A stretch of 64,000 bases of DNA, from positions 56,046 through 120,045 of the forward strand of contig NZ_JAPSIB010000012.1 of NCBI RefSeq assembly GCF_031179145.1, written 5' to 3'. Below are positions 1 through 10,300 of the stretch, piece by piece. Numbering within the stretch: position 1 is the stretch's first letter; each line of letters starts with the position of its first letter. The notes beneath the pieces were generated by a model. That model saw only the letters and a list, made by a program, of their open reading frames with translations. It made no database searches and had not been told where the DNA came from. The DNA is from Brevibacterium sp. GTDB lineage: Bacteria; Actinomycetota; Actinomycetes; Actinomycetales; Brevibacteriaceae. Made by a program: the position numbers and the translations under genes.

Positions 1-316
1 CCAGCATCGCCTGCAGATTCTTCTGCGACGAGGGAGAGGGGAATTCGTTGCCCGCCGCGGCCTCCTCGACTTCGATGAGGCTCAGCGACAGGGAGATGCT
101 CTCCGCCGCCGACCGCAGCAGATCCTGCTCCCTCTTCGTGTTCAGCTGGGAGAGCTGGATGTAGAGCATGCTCGTCGTGAGCACCATGATGCCGACGAGC
201 ATGATCGAGTTGGCGAACAGGATGCGTCCCGCCACCCCGAAGCGCACGCGCCTGCTCAGACCAATGACGGGCGACGCCAGGAAGCCTGGCACACCGGCGC
301 GCTGATCCTTGGGCAT
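1..316 (-). CDS. Probable sensor histidine kinase, N-terminal fragment
   Basis: The gene runs off the left edge; about 105 N-terminal residues are visible with no stop codon. It starts MPKDQRAGVPG, has a basic stretch (LSRRVRFGVAGR), then one hydrophobic segment at about residues 30-50, and then a soluble, sensor-like stretch (LRSAAESISLSLSL). A short cytoplasmic tail, one membrane helix and an extracytoplasmic helical region is the usual start of CitA/DcuS-type sensor kinases. No kinase domain is in view, so the family is an inference; a chemoreceptor or another one-helix sensor is possible. The start is supported by a CAGAAT hexamer exactly six bases before the ATG. Confidence 0.5.
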   Translation of the reverse strand, partial: MPKDQRAGVPGFLASPVIGLSRRVRFGVAGRILFANSIMLVGIMVLTTSMLYIQLSQLNTKREQDLLRSAAESISLSLSLIEVEEAAAGNEFPSPSSQKNLQAML

Positions 317-390
317 GGGTCCATTCTGCCACCGGAGCGGACACGCCTCGTCGGCGTGCTGAACTTCGGCTTCACAGCGCCTGTCAGGGC

Positions 391-2145
391 TCAGATCCCG
401 AGGCTGACCGGTCCCGCGGGAACGGCCGAGCAGACAAGGACCTCGTCCGCGCCGACGCGTGCCGAAGGCTCCACGGGGTAGGCGACCTCGCCGGCCCGCA
501 GGGGCAGGACGCAGGTGCCGCAGGATCCGCCGCGGCACGAGCTCGCCACCGGCAGCCCCCGCGCTTCCAGAGAATCGAGCAGGGTTCCTTGCTGCGGCTC
601 CCAGCCGAAGCCCGACCCGGACCGCTCAAGGGTCACCTCGGCGGGGGCGAATCGCGCGATCGCCTCACCGAGGTCCGGCCCAGGCGACGCGAACGTCTCC
701 CGGTGGACGTGCTCCACTCCGGCCTCGACGGCGGCGGCGAGAACGGCACCGGTGAACCCGGCAGGCCCACAGACCATGACGCTGTCACAGCCGCGCAGCC
801 ATCCGACCAGGTCGGCATGCCTCGGCCGGCCCAGCTCTCCGGTGTCGTGGTGGTGCGCGTCGACCGGAACCCGGAGCTCTGCCCGTGCGCGATCGACCGC
901 GCGGTCCCACAACGCTGCCGTGCGACTGCCGCGATCGACATGGAAGAGCCTGACCCCGCTGACCGCCTTGCCTGCAGTCCCCCGCAGCAGGCCGAGGCTG
1001 GGAGTGACGCCGATTCCGGCGGTGACCAGTGCGGTCATCCCCTGGAAGACGCGGTCCGCGGTCATCGTTCCGTGCGGTCCGGAGGCGAGGATTCGGTCCC
1101 CGATCTCCAGCCCGCTCATCACCTGCGAACCCCGCCCCTGGGTGCGCACCGCGATGGAGACGACGTCGCCTGTGACAGCGATGATCGTGTAGGTCCGCCA
1201 GAACAGGCCGTCGCGGTCGAGGTGGACGCGCAGGTTCGTTCCCGGCTCATCGAACTCGCCGATCCACCCCTGCTCATCGCGCAGGGAGATCTCGGCGATC
1301 TCCTCACCGCAGCGCGCGCTGCGCACGACGGTCATATACCTCGGCGTCCGGTCTCTGCGGACCAGGTCCGCTGGCGCGTCACCCTCGATCTCGATCTCGT
1401 CCCCCTCCCTGACGACGCCGGAGTCGAGGATCCGACCGTAGACCCCGCAATGCAGGTGCCCGCACGAGGCGGCGAGGAGCCGCGGGACGTTGACGTCAGC
1501 CTCGGCGGTGGTGGGATTGACGGTGGTGGCCGGGCACCGTTCGATCGCCTGGGTGATGGCGAGACGGACCTCGCCGAGGCGGACGATCTTCCCGATCAGG
1601 GCGAACTCCGCGTAGGGCTCAAGCCCGTCGACGAGGACGTTGCCGCGGAAGCGCAGGGGGTCGAGAGTGGGATCGAGCGCCGCGACCGTGGCCGGGTTGA
1701 TGATCGAGATCCCGGCTCGCCGCGAATCGAACATGCCCTGGTCGGCGACCACCAGCGCCCGCGGGAAAGGGCCCTGGGCGGGTATGCGCCGGGCCAGGAA
1801 CTCCGCCGAGGTGGTCCGTGCGCCCCGATCAGCGGTGCGAAACGTCGTGGACTCGCCGTCCGGGGCGGTGAGGGTGATGGTGACGGCCGAGTCTTCGCCC
1901 GAGTCGGAGCCTTCGCTCGAGTCGGAGTCCGTGCTCACCCGCCACCCCTGCAGCCCGGTGTCGTTCTTGAGCACGGTGAACGCCGAGTACTTCTGCCATC
2001 TGTCGTCGGGGACGGCGCTGCTGCCGTTGGAGAAGGCGGCGGCGCGGTCTCCGAGGATCCCCTGGTCTCGGCGGAGGTCTGCTGCGCCGATCCGCTCGGC
2101 GGGGAATCCTTTGACGGGGAAGCGGAAGAGACCGGCGATGCGCAT
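391..2145 (-). CDS. MOSC domain - flavin reductase - 2Fe-2S ferredoxin fusion protein
   Basis: 584 residues in three parts. Residues 1 to about 260 form a MOSC beta-barrel unit (start MRIAGLFRFPVKG; the conserved cysteine lies in ERCPATTVNP), a family that handles molybdenum cofactor or reduces N-hydroxylated compounds. Residues about 265-480 are a ferredoxin-NADP reductase-like FAD/NAD unit. The C-terminus is a plant-type 2Fe-2S ferredoxin with CRGGSCGTC and a later Cys in VLVCSAVP. It resembles a YcbX-like oxidoreductase carrying its own electron supply, probably cytoplasmic. The substrate is unknown. A perfect TACAAT hexamer lies six bases before the ATG, fixing the start and suggesting a leaderless mRNA. 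It is divergent from csoR. Confidence 0.85.
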   Translation of the reverse strand: MRIAGLFRFPVKGFPAERIGAADLRRDQGILGDRAAAFSNGSSAVPDDRWQKYSAFTVLKNDTGLQGWRVSTDSDSSEGSDSGEDSAVTITLTAPDGESTTFRTADRGARTTSAEFLARRIPAQGPFPRALVVADQGMFDSRRAGISIINPATVAALDPTLDPLRFRGNVLVDGLEPYAEFALIGKIVRLGEVRLAITQAIERCPATTVNPTTAEADVNVPRLLAASCGHLHCGVYGRILDSGVVREGDEIEIEGDAPADLVRRDRTPRYMTVVRSARCGEEIAEISLRDEQGWIGEFDEPGTNLRVHLDRDGLFWRTYTIIAVTGDVVSIAVRTQGRGSQVMSGLEIGDRILASGPHGTMTADRVFQGMTALVTAGIGVTPSLGLLRGTAGKAVSGVRLFHVDRGSRTAALWDRAVDRARAELRVPVDAHHHDTGELGRPRHADLVGWLRGCDSVMVCGPAGFTGAVLAAAVEAGVEHVHRETFASPGPDLGEAIARFAPAEVTLERSGSGFGWEPQQGTLLDSLEARGLPVASSCRGGSCGTCVLPLRAGEVAYPVEPSARVGADEVLVCSAVPAGPVSLGI

Positions 2146-2151
2146 GGTTCG

Positions 2152-2157
2152 ATTGTA
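2152..2157 (-). promoter_or_regulatory. -10 element of the MOSC fusion gene (leaderless)
   Basis: Read on the minus strand this is TACAAT, followed by six bases and the ATG. Transcription would begin at or next to the start codon. No strong -35 is visible. Confidence 0.6.
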
Positions 2158-2192
2158 GGAGGGAGCCGCACATCCGGCATCGATCGCATCCC

Positions 2193-2221
2193 TTGACTCA
2201 TACCCTCAGGGGGTATAGAGT
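2193..2221 (+). promoter_or_regulatory. csoR promoter with CsoR operator in the spacer
   Basis: TTGACT at 2193-2198 and TAGAGT at 2216-2221 are 17 bases apart. The spacer holds the inverted repeat TACCC-N5-GGGTA inside 2200-2217, which matches the GC-rich palindromes bound by CsoR-family repressors. Six bases separate the -10 hexamer from the csoR ATG, so the message is probably leaderless and autorepressed, with copper relieving repression. Confidence 0.8.
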
Positions 2222-2227
2222 ATCGAC

Positions 2228-2518
2228 ATGACTGAGCATCATGGATACACCCCGCAGAAAGACGCCCTTGCTCGGCGGATGAAACGGATCGAAGGACAGG
2301 TCCGTGGGATAGCCAGGATGATCGATGACGACAAGTACTGCATCGACATCCTCACCCAGGTCTCCGCCGCAACGGCCGCACTGCACGCGGTCTCCATCAA
2401 CCTCCTCGAAGAGCACATCGCGCATTGCGTGGTCGACGCCGCCTCCTCCGGTGGGGACGAGGCCCGCAAGAAGATCGAGGAGGCCTCAGCCGCCATCGCT
2501 CGACTCATCAAGAGCTGA
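2228..2518 (+). CDS. csoR: Copper-sensing CsoR-family repressor
   Basis: 96 residues, the normal size for the CsoR/RcnR family of all-helical metal-sensing repressors. The three Cu(I) ligands are in place: Cys in YCIDILTQ, His in ALHAVS and Cys in AHCVV, the C-H-C pattern of copper sensors rather than the nickel or formaldehyde sensors of the same family. The N-terminal helix (RMKRIEGQVRGIARM) carries the conserved DNA-contact basic residues. It opens the operon csoR-copZ-copA and has its own operator in the promoter spacer, so it very likely represses all three genes until Cu(I) binds. Confidence 0.92.
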   Translation: MTEHHGYTPQKDALARRMKRIEGQVRGIARMIDDDKYCIDILTQVSAATAALHAVSINLLEEHIAHCVVDAASSGGDEARKKIEEASAAIARLIKS

Positions 2519-2643
2519 CAGGCCCTCGAGGTTCGCCGCCCCCTCCCCGGGCGCGGACCCACCCGGTCCTCGACTCTCAAGTCATGTGTCGGGCGACCTC
2601 GACCGCATCCCCGCGGCCGAGTGAGCTGAAGAAAGCAGGAGAC

Positions 2644-2859
2644 ATGACCACCACCACCACCATCACCGTTGCAGGAATGACCTGCGGCCACTGCGCAGGC
2701 TCCGTCAAGGAGGAGCTCAGCGCGCTTCCGGGAGTCACCGACGTCGAGGTCGACCTCGTCACCGGTGGAGACTCGCCCGTGACGATCACCTCGGCGGATG
2801 AACTCGACGACGCCGCGATCCGCGCCGCCGTCGACGAAGCAGGATACGAGGTCAAGTGA
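2644..2859 (+). CDS. copZ: Copper chaperone CopZ-like, heavy-metal-associated domain
   Basis: 71 residues making a single ferredoxin-like HMA domain with the Cu(I) motif GMTCGHC near the N-terminus. It probably carries Cu(I) to the CopA ATPase encoded next. The reading frame stays open upstream, but the ATG at 2644 has a good AGGAG Shine-Dalgarno five bases ahead and begins the fold exactly, so the longer form is not credible. The stop codon overlaps the copA start (ATGA), indicating translational coupling. The 125 bases between csoR and this gene hold nothing else I recognise. Confidence 0.92.
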   Translation: MTTTTTITVAGMTCGHCAGSVKEELSALPGVTDVEVDLVTGGDSPVTITSADELDDAAIRAAVDEAGYEVK

Positions 2860-5105
2860 TGACGCGCGAGGTCGAACTCGACATCACGGGAATGACCTGC
2901 GCGTCCTGCTCGGCACGGATCGAGAAGAAGCTCTCGCGGCTGGACGGGGTGAGCGCCGAGGTCAACCTCCCGCTCAACTCCGCCCACGTCATCGTCGAAT
3001 CCGACCTCAGCGACGACGACCTCACCGCCGCCGTCGAGAAGGCCGGCTACGGCGCCATCGTCCGCACCGACTCGGCGCGGGGACCGGAGATCGTCGACTA
3101 CGATCCCCGCCGGCTCCGTCCGCGCTTCATCGGCTCCCTGCTCCTGGCCATCCCGATCCTCGTGATCTCCATGATCATGGACCTGAAGTTCCCGGGCTGG
3201 CAGTGGATCGTCGCCGCGCTCGCGCTGCCCGTCGTGACGTGGGGTGCGTGGCCGTTCCACGCGGCGGCGTACAAAGCCGCGCGCGGAGGCTCGACGACCA
3301 TGGACACCCTCGTCAGCGTCGGGATCATCGTCGCGGGCGGCTACTCCTACGCCACCCTGGTCCGCGCAGTCGTCGACGGACACCGGTGGGCGATCCCCGA
3401 GGATTACCACGTCTGGTTCGAGGCCGCGGCCGCGATCACGGTGTTCCTCCTCATCGGGAAGCTCACCGAGGACCGCGCGAAGACCCGAGCGACGGCGGCG
3501 CTCAAGGCGCTGCTCGACCTCGGCGCGAAGTCGGCGACCGTGCTGCGCGACGCTCCCGCTCAAGACGCAGGTGCCGAGCACGCACGTACCCAGGATTCGC
3601 GCTTCGAGACTCAGGTGCCGATCGACGAGCTGGTCGTCGGCGACGTCTTCCTCGTCCGCCCCGGTGAGAAGATCGCGACGGACGGCGAGGTGCTCGCCGG
3701 CCACTCCGCCGTGGACGAATCCATGCTCACCGGCGAATCCGTTCCCGTGGAGGTCTCCGCCGGCGACCACGTCACCGGGGCCACGATCAACACCTCCGGA
3801 GTCCTCGAGGTCCGGGCCACCCGGGTGGGAGCCGACACCACGCTGGCCGCGATGGCCGACCTGGTCACCCGCGCTCAGACCGGCAAACCCGCCGTCCAGC
3901 GCCTGGCCGACCGGATCTCCGCGGTGTTCGTGCCGATCGTCTTCGGCATCAGCATCCTCACACTCCTGGTCTGGGGGTTCGCCACCGGCGAGTGGGCGCT
4001 GGGCCTGCACTCGGCGCTCACGGTCCTCATCATCGCCTGCCCCTGCGCCCTGGGCCTGGCCACGCCCACCGCGCTGGCCGTGTCCTCGGGACGCGGGTCC
4101 CAGCTGGGAATCCTCGTCTCCGGGCCCGAAGCGCTCGAGTCCACCCGGTCCCTCGACACCGTGGTCCTCGACAAGACGGGCACCCTGACCACCGGGGTCA
4201 TGAGCCTCCTCAACACGCAGCTGACAGGGCCGGACTTCGACGCCCTCGTCCGGCTGGAGTCGCAGAGCGAACATCCGGTCGCCCGAGCGATCGTGGCTGC
4301 CTCCGAGTCCCGGCTCCCGGCCGCTGACCGAACCGGCGAGCAGGCTGCGGCCCCCGGCGGTGCGCAGAGGCGTGATGGGGTCGAGGACTTCGTCAACATC
4401 CCCGGCGGCGGTCTGCAGGCGACGATCGACGGCGCCGAGGTGCTCGCCGGGCGGCCGGATCTGCTCCGCGAGCGGGGAATCGAGGTCTCGTTCTCCCCCG
4501 CCGAGGTACCGGCCGGAGCCACGATCGTGGCACTGGCGCTCGACTCGGAGTTCCGGGGCCTGACCTTCGTCTCCGACGAGATCAAGCCCGGCGCCGCCGA
4601 GGCGGTCTCCGAACTGCAGGCGCTGGGGCTGAACACTGTCCTCCTCACCGGGGACAACGCCCAAGCCGCCGAGGCGGTCGCGGGCAAAGTCGGCATCACC
4701 GAGGTCCGCGCCGACGTCCGCCCTGAGGGTAAGATCGCCGTCATCAACGATCTGCAGGCCGACGGGCAGGCCGTGGCGATGGTCGGCGACGGAATCAATG
4801 ACGCGGCGGCTCTGGCCGGAGCGGACCTGGGCATCGCCATGGGATCGGGAACGGACGCCGCGATGGCTGCCTCCGACATCACGATGGTGCGCTCCGACCC
4901 GCGCCAGATCCCGCAGGCGATCCGGCTGTCCCGGAAGACGCTCGGACTGATCAAGGGCAACCTGTTCTGGGCCTTCGCCTACAACACGGCGGCCATTCCG
5001 ATCGCGGCCCTCGGCCTGCTCAGCCCGATGATCGCCGGCGCGGCCATGGCATTCTCGTCGGTGTTCGTCGTCCTCAACAGCCTGCGCCTGCTCCGGTTCA
5101 AGTAG
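2856..5105 (+). CDS. copA: Copper-exporting P1B-type ATPase CopA
   Basis: 749 residues. Order: one N-terminal HMA domain (GMTCASC), membrane helices, actuator domain with TGES, the Cu-translocating IACPCALG helix near residue 395, the phosphorylation site DKTGTLT near 440, SEHPVA of the nucleotide domain, the hinge GDGINDA, and two final helices. CPC marks Cu(I) specificity. It pumps cytoplasmic Cu(I) outward. A hydrophilic insertion near residues 230-248 (starting [11 protein letters not shown]) sits before the actuator core and is not usual in the family. The start overlaps the copZ stop; ATG at 2859 is an equally possible start. A strong hairpin follows the stop. Confidence 0.93.
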   Translation: MMTREVELDITGMTCASCSARIEKKLSRLDGVSAEVNLPLNSAHVIVESDLSDDDLTAAVEKAGYGAIVRTDSARGPEIVDYDPRRLRPRFIGSLLLAIPILVISMIMDLKFPGWQWIVAALALPVVTWGAWPFHAAAYKAARGGSTTMDTLVSVGIIVAGGYSYATLVRAVVDGHRWAIPEDYHVWFEAAAAITVFLLIGKLTEDRAKTRATAALKALLDLGAKSATVLRDAPAQDAGAEHARTQDSRFETQVPIDELVVGDVFLVRPGEKIATDGEVLAGHSAVDESMLTGESVPVEVSAGDHVTGATINTSGVLEVRATRVGADTTLAAMADLVTRAQTGKPAVQRLADRISAVFVPIVFGISILTLLVWGFATGEWALGLHSALTVLIIACPCALGLATPTALAVSSGRGSQLGILVSGPEALESTRSLDTVVLDKTGTLTTGVMSLLNTQLTGPDFDALVRLESQSEHPVARAIVAASESRLPAADRTGEQAAAPGGAQRRDGVEDFVNIPGGGLQATIDGAEVLAGRPDLLRERGIEVSFSPAEVPAGATIVALALDSEFRGLTFVSDEIKPGAAEAVSELQALGLNTVLLTGDNAQAAEAVAGKVGITEVRADVRPEGKIAVINDLQADGQAVAMVGDGINDAAALAGADLGIAMGSGTDAAMAASDITMVRSDPRQIPQAIRLSRKTLGLIKGNLFWAFAYNTAAIPIAALGLLSPMIAGAAMAFSSVFVVLNSLRLLRFK

Positions 5106-5111
5106 GAGCGA

Positions 5112-5142
5112 CCGCACGGTCCGGGCCACCCGGACCGTGCGG
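5112..5142 (+). terminator. Transcription terminator hairpin after copA
   Basis: A perfect 13-bp stem (CCGCACGGTCCGG with its complement) and a 5-base loop begin seven bases after the copA stop. There is no U-tract, which is common for actinobacterial terminators. Confidence 0.75.
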
Positions 5143-5148
5143 GGCTTC

Positions 5149-5210
5149 AGCGGAATTGACACCGGCATTGCAACGCTGAGCGGAATTCATGACGCTGGCA
5201 CTGTTGAGAT
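5149..5210 (+). repeat. Imperfect 30-bp tandem duplication upstream of glgE
   Basis: AGCGGAATT starts at 5149 and again at 5179, and each copy continues with a similar sequence (GACACCGGCATTG; GACGCTGGCACTG after a 3-base insertion). It lies between the copA terminator and glgE, where the promoter should be. TTGACA occurs at 5156-5161 in the first copy and TTGAGA at 5204-5209 after the second, but no convincing -10 partner is visible. It may be a doubled regulator site. Confidence 0.45.
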
Positions 5211-5237
5211 GCGCATATTGTCGATACGGTCGTACAT

Positions 5238-7268
5238 GTGACCAGATTTTCAGCGATGCCCAGCCCCGACAGCCGACGGCTGCACTACGACCGGATCGTC
5301 ATCACCGACGTGCAACCCGTGGTCGAAGGCGGTGCCTTCCCTGCGAAAGCCACCGTGAACGAGGACATCCCGGTTGCCGCGACGGTGTTCCGCGAAGGCC
5401 ACGACCTCATCGGCGTCAACGCGGTCCTGTTCGATGAGGCCGGAGACGAAGTCGACCGGATCCGGCTGGTGGAGCCGATCGCGGGCACCGACCGCTTCGT
5501 CGGAACCATCCGGCCGACGCAGGTCGGCCGCTGCAGCTTCGTCATCGAAGCCTGGGCGGACCTCTACGCGACCTGGGAGCATGCGGCATCGCTGAAGGTT
5601 CCGGCCGGCGTCGATGTCGACCTGATGCTGGCCGAAGGGCTGCAGCTGCTCTCTGCCGCGGAACAGCAGCGCGACCGGCCCGTCGAGCATCGAGCCGTCC
5701 TGACCGATGCGATCACCGCCCTCGGCTCCGCCGAACTGCCCGCCGCGGAGCGGCTTGCCGCCGCGACCACTGCGCAGGTGGGATCGGCGATCGCCGCACA
5801 TCCGCTGCGCGAACTGGTCAGCGTCAGCGAGCGGATGCCGTTGAACGTCGAACGCGAGCTCGCCGGACGGGCCGCCTGGTACGAGTTCTTCCCCCGTTCG
5901 GAAGGTGCGCAGCAGGACGAGGAGACCGGCCGATGGATCTCCGGCACCTTCCGAACAGCGGCAGAACGGCTCCCCGCGGTCGCCGACATGGGCTTCGACG
6001 TCATCTACCTCCCGCCCATCCATCCGATCGGCGAAGTCAACCGCAAGGGGCCGAACAACACGCTGAGCCCCGGGCCTGAGGACCCGGGTTCACCGTGGGC
6101 GATCGGCTCTCGGCACGGCGGTCACGACGCAATCCACCCCGACCTCGGCGACTTCGCCGACTTCGACGACTTCGTCGCGCGCGCGAATCAGCTCGGCCTC
6201 GAAGTGGCCCTGGATCTCGCCCTGCAGGCCGCGCCCGACCACCCATGGGTCAAGAGTCATCCCGAGTGGTTCACCACCCAGCTCGACGGCACCATCGCCT
6301 ACGCGGAGAATCCGCCGAAGAAGTACCAGGACATCTATCCGCTCAACTTCGACAACGACTTCGTGGGCCTCAGCCGCGAGGTGCTGCGGATCGTCGAACT
6401 CTGGATCGACCACGGCGTGAAGATCTTCCGGGTCGACAATCCGCACACCAAACCGGTGAGGTTTTGGGAATGGCTGATCGGGACCGTGAATGAACGGCAT
6501 CCGGACGTCATCTTCCTAGCCGAGGCGTTCACCCGGCCGCCGATGATGCATGCGCTGGCCAAGCTCGGGTTCCAGCAGTCCTACACGTACTTCACCTGGC
6601 GCAACACCCGGGAGGAGCTCGAGGAATACCTGACCGAGCTCCGCGACGACTCCGGCGCGTTCCTGCGGCCGAACTTCTTCGTCAACACCCCGGACATCCT
6701 CACCGAGTACCTGCAGTTCAGCGGCCCGGCCGGGTTCAAGATCCGTGCCGTCCTGGCCGCCACGTCCAGCCCGCTGTGGGGCGTCTATGCCGGCTATGAG
6801 CTGTACGAACACGTGCCGCGTCCGGGCGCGGAGGAGTACATCGACAACGAGAAGTATGAGTACCGCCCTCGCGACTTCGATGCCGCAGAGGCAGAAGGGC
6901 GTTCCCTGGCGCCGTACCTCCGGCGGCTGAATGCGATCCGGAAGGAGCACCCGGCTCTCGGCGATCTTCGCAACATCCGGCTGCACAGCGCCGATGACGA
7001 ATCGATCCTGGTGTATTCGAAGCGCAAGGATGACGATGCGCTGATCGTGGTCATCAACCTGGATCCGCACGCCACCCGGGAGACGACCGTGCACCTCGAC
7101 CTCGAGGAGCTGTTTCCCGACGCAGGGTCCGAAGGCTCGGCCCCAACCGAGTTCGAGGTTCACGATCTGCTGTCCGAACAGACCTGGTCCTGGAGCGAAC
7201 ACAACTACGTGCGGCTCGACCCGCGCAGCGAGCCGGCGCACATCCTGCAGGTCAGGAGTCGTCCTTGA
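5238..7268 (+). CDS. glgE: Maltosyltransferase GlgE (alpha-1,4-glucan:maltose-1-phosphate)
   Basis: 676 residues, the usual GlgE length. GlgE transfers maltose from maltose-1-phosphate to the non-reducing end of an alpha-1,4-glucan, extending glycogen. The GH13_3 signatures are present: YQDIYPLNFDND, the nucleophile in FRVDNPHTKPVRFWEW near residue 398, and the acid/base in LAEAFTRPPMMH near 427. The N-terminal beta domain and C-terminal domain bracket the barrel. GTG at 5238 is used here; the ATG six codons on (5256) is an alternative, and neither has a clear Shine-Dalgarno. The next gene, 40 bases on, makes and uses the same metabolite pool, so they are probably one operon. Confidence 0.93.
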   Translation: MTRFSAMPSPDSRRLHYDRIVITDVQPVVEGGAFPAKATVNEDIPVAATVFREGHDLIGVNAVLFDEAGDEVDRIRLVEPIAGTDRFVGTIRPTQVGRCSFVIEAWADLYATWEHAASLKVPAGVDVDLMLAEGLQLLSAAEQQRDRPVEHRAVLTDAITALGSAELPAAERLAAATTAQVGSAIAAHPLRELVSVSERMPLNVERELAGRAAWYEFFPRSEGAQQDEETGRWISGTFRTAAERLPAVADMGFDVIYLPPIHPIGEVNRKGPNNTLSPGPEDPGSPWAIGSRHGGHDAIHPDLGDFADFDDFVARANQLGLEVALDLALQAAPDHPWVKSHPEWFTTQLDGTIAYAENPPKKYQDIYPLNFDNDFVGLSREVLRIVELWIDHGVKIFRVDNPHTKPVRFWEWLIGTVNERHPDVIFLAEAFTRPPMMHALAKLGFQQSYTYFTWRNTREELEEYLTELRDDSGAFLRPNFFVNTPDILTEYLQFSGPAGFKIRAVLAATSSPLWGVYAGYELYEHVPRPGAEEYIDNEKYEYRPRDFDAAEAEGRSLAPYLRRLNAIRKEHPALGDLRNIRLHSADDESILVYSKRKDDDALIVVINLDPHATRETTVHLDLEELFPDAGSEGSAPTEFEVHDLLSEQTWSWSEHNYVRLDPRSEPAHILQVRSRP

Positions 7269-7308
7269 GCGTGCCGGCCGGCACCCAGCACACTGAGAAG
7301 GGACGAAT

Positions 7309-10300
7309 ATGACTGTCAGCGGAGAACTTCAGCGGCTTCTGCACTCCTGGCTGCCTGCGCAGCGCTGGTTTCCGGCGAAGGGACGTGGGATCTCGATCTC
7401 CGGATTGTCGTCGGTGCAGGTCTTCGATGAGCGCCGAGCCGACGACGCCGTCACCGGCAGGAACCACATCCTGATGCTCGATTCGGGCGACCGGGTCGAC
7501 ATCATCCAGGTACCGCTGACCTTTCGCGCCTCGAAGCTCGACGCTCCGGACTCCGCCTATCTCGGTGAAGTCAATGACATGATCCTGGGCCGGCGCCACG
7601 TCTACGACGGCGTTCACGATCCGGAATTCGTCCGGGCGATCGCCTCACTGATCACCGGCGAGCGCACCCATCCCGACCGGAGACTCGCAGGCCGCACCGT
7701 GGACGGGATCCGGCAGCCGGACGTCACCGGTGCGCCGACGAGAGTCTTCTCGGGTGAACAGTCGAACAGCTCCGTCGTCATCTCGGATCCCTCCGCACCC
7801 GCCATCCTGAAACTGTTCCGGGTGCTGTCAGCCGGAGCGAACCCCGACGTCGAGGTCACCGCAGCGCTCAGTGCCGCCAGCTGCACCGCCGTCCCGCAGA
7901 CCATCGGATGGTTGGAGGGCATCTGGTCGAATCCGGTGTCGCTGACGGAGGAGTCCGGGCATTTCGCCGTGCTCTCCGAATTCATCGCCGACTCCACGGA
8001 TGCCTGGGCCGCAGCCGTGCACGCTGCTCGGCATGACCTCGACTTCAGCGAACCTGCACACCAGCTCGGGACCGCGGTGGCACGCATCCACAGAACGCTC
8101 TCCGAAGTCTTCGGCGCCCATCATCCGGGCCCCGAGCAGACCGCTCATATCGTCGCTGATCTGCAGAAGCGAGTGCGGTGGGCGATCGCGGAGGCCCAGG
8201 ATGTGCTGGCGCCCTACACGAAGGCGCTCGGCGAGCACATCGGCCGGCTGGAGGAGATCGACGACGTCGGTCCGGTGCAGAGGATCCACGGCGACCTGCA
8301 TCTCGGCCAGGTGCTGCACTCCGACGAGCGCGGCTGGGTGGTGCTGGACTTCGAAGGCGAGCCGTTGCGGCCATTGTCGGAGCGCTCGCACCCGGACGTT
8401 GCGCTGCGCGACGTCGTCGGCATGCTTCGGTCCTTCGACTACGCGGCGAACTTCGCAGCGCTGGAGGACCCGGATCCCGCGTCACGGGACGCGGTGTCCG
8501 AACGAACGTCGGCGTGGTCTCGGAGCGCCACGGCGGCATTCCTCGACGGGTATGCTCGAGAGTCCGGTCAGCCGACGATCGGGTCCGACCCGCTGCTGCG
8601 GGTCTACTGGTTGGACAAGGCACTGTACGAAGTCGTCTATGAGCTGCGAAACCGGCCGAACTGGCTCCAAGTTCCATTCCGTTCACTAGGAGCGATATTG
8701 AATCACGAATCCGAAGTCACCGGTCCCGAGCAGGAATCCGACGCCACCGGCGGGCGCGAACCGGAATCCGCAGTCACCGGCGGTCCCGCGCAGGAATCCG
8801 CGGACGTCCCGGCGAAACCGGCGACGGCTCCCTCTGCCGGTTCGGTCGGCCCGCGCCCGGTCTCACAGGAAGTCCTGCAGCAGGTCTCCGACGGCAGCTA
8901 TCACGACCCGCACTCCGTTCTGGGCGCGCACCAGGACGCCGACGGGACAGTCACGATCCGCGCATGCAGGCACTTGGCGAAGTCCGTTGTGGTCCGGACG
9001 GCCACTGACACGATCCCGCTCACGCATGAGTACGGCGGCATCTTCAGCGCCGCGTTCCGTCCCGCCGACGGGCTGATTCCGGAGTACCGTCTCGAAACCA
9101 GCTACACCGGCGACGACCTGCACGTCACGGACGATCCCTACCGGTTCCTGCCGACCCTGGGTGAAACAGACCTGCACCTGATCGGCGAAGGGCGCCATGA
9201 GGAGCTCTGGACCGTACTCGGCGCCCATCCGCGACGCTATCCCGGCGGTCAGGGCGACATCACCGGGACGAGCTTCGCGGTCTGGGCGCCGGATGCCCGG
9301 GCTGTCCGGGTGATCGGCAACTTCAACAGCTGGAACGGAGTCGGCCACTCGATGCGCTCCCTCGGCTCGTCCGGGGTCTGGGAGCTGTTCATCCCCGGCG
9401 TGGGCGAGGGTGAGGTCTACAAGTTCGAGATCCTCAGCCGCCACGGCCAGTGGCTGCAGAAGGCCGACCCGATGGCGTTCGGCACCGAGGTCTCGCCCGC
9501 CACCGGCTCGGTGGTCACCGAATCGCGGTACACGTTCCACGATGACGAGTGGATGGCCCGGCGCTCATCGACCGACCCGCACGACGCTCCGGTCAGCGCC
9601 TACGAGGTGCACCTCGGGTCGTGGCGACTCGGTCTCGGGTACCGTGAGCTCGCCACTGAGCTGGTCGACTACGTGGTGGAGCTCGGCTTCACCCACGTCG
9701 AATTCATGCCGGTGGCCGAACATCCCTTCGGCGGTTCCTGGGGCTACCAGGTCACGTCCTATTACGCGCCGACCTCGCGCTTCGGTCACCCGGACGAGTT
9801 CCGCTTCCTGGTCGACTCCCTGCACCAGGCCGGAATCGGAGTCATCCTCGACTGGGTGCCTGCGCACTTCCCGAAGGATGAGTTCGCTCTGGCGAAGTTC
9901 GACGGCGAGGCTCTCTACGAACATCCTGACCCGCAGCGCGGCGAGCACCCGGACTGGGGCACGCTGATCTTCGACTACGGGCGGCGGGAGGTCCGCAACT
10001 TCCTGGTCGCCAATGCCCTGTATTGGTTCGATCAGTTCCATATCGATGGGCTCCGGGTTGATGCCGTGGCGTCCATGCTCTATCTCGACTACTCGCGGGA
10101 AGACGGCCAATGGAGCCCCAATCAGGAAGGTGGCCGCGAGAATCTTGAGGCCATCGACTTCCTGCAGGAGGTCAACGCCACCGCCTACCGCCGATTCCCA
10201 GGCATCCTGATGATTGCCGAGGAGTCGACGGCCTTCCCTGGCGTCACCGCACCGACAAGCGGTGGTGGGCTGGGGTTCGGCCTCAAGTGGAACATGGGCT

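Noticed and set aside
589..2196. 535-codon open frame on the plus strand opposite the MOSC fusion gene
   Set aside because: No recognisable domain, biased composition, and the opposite strand holds a clear three-domain protein with a good promoter.
2577..5168. 863-codon open frame on the minus strand across copZ-copA
   Set aside because: It is antisense to a fully recognisable CopA, its translation is Arg/Gly/Asp-rich without any family motif, and such shadows are normal in high-GC DNA.
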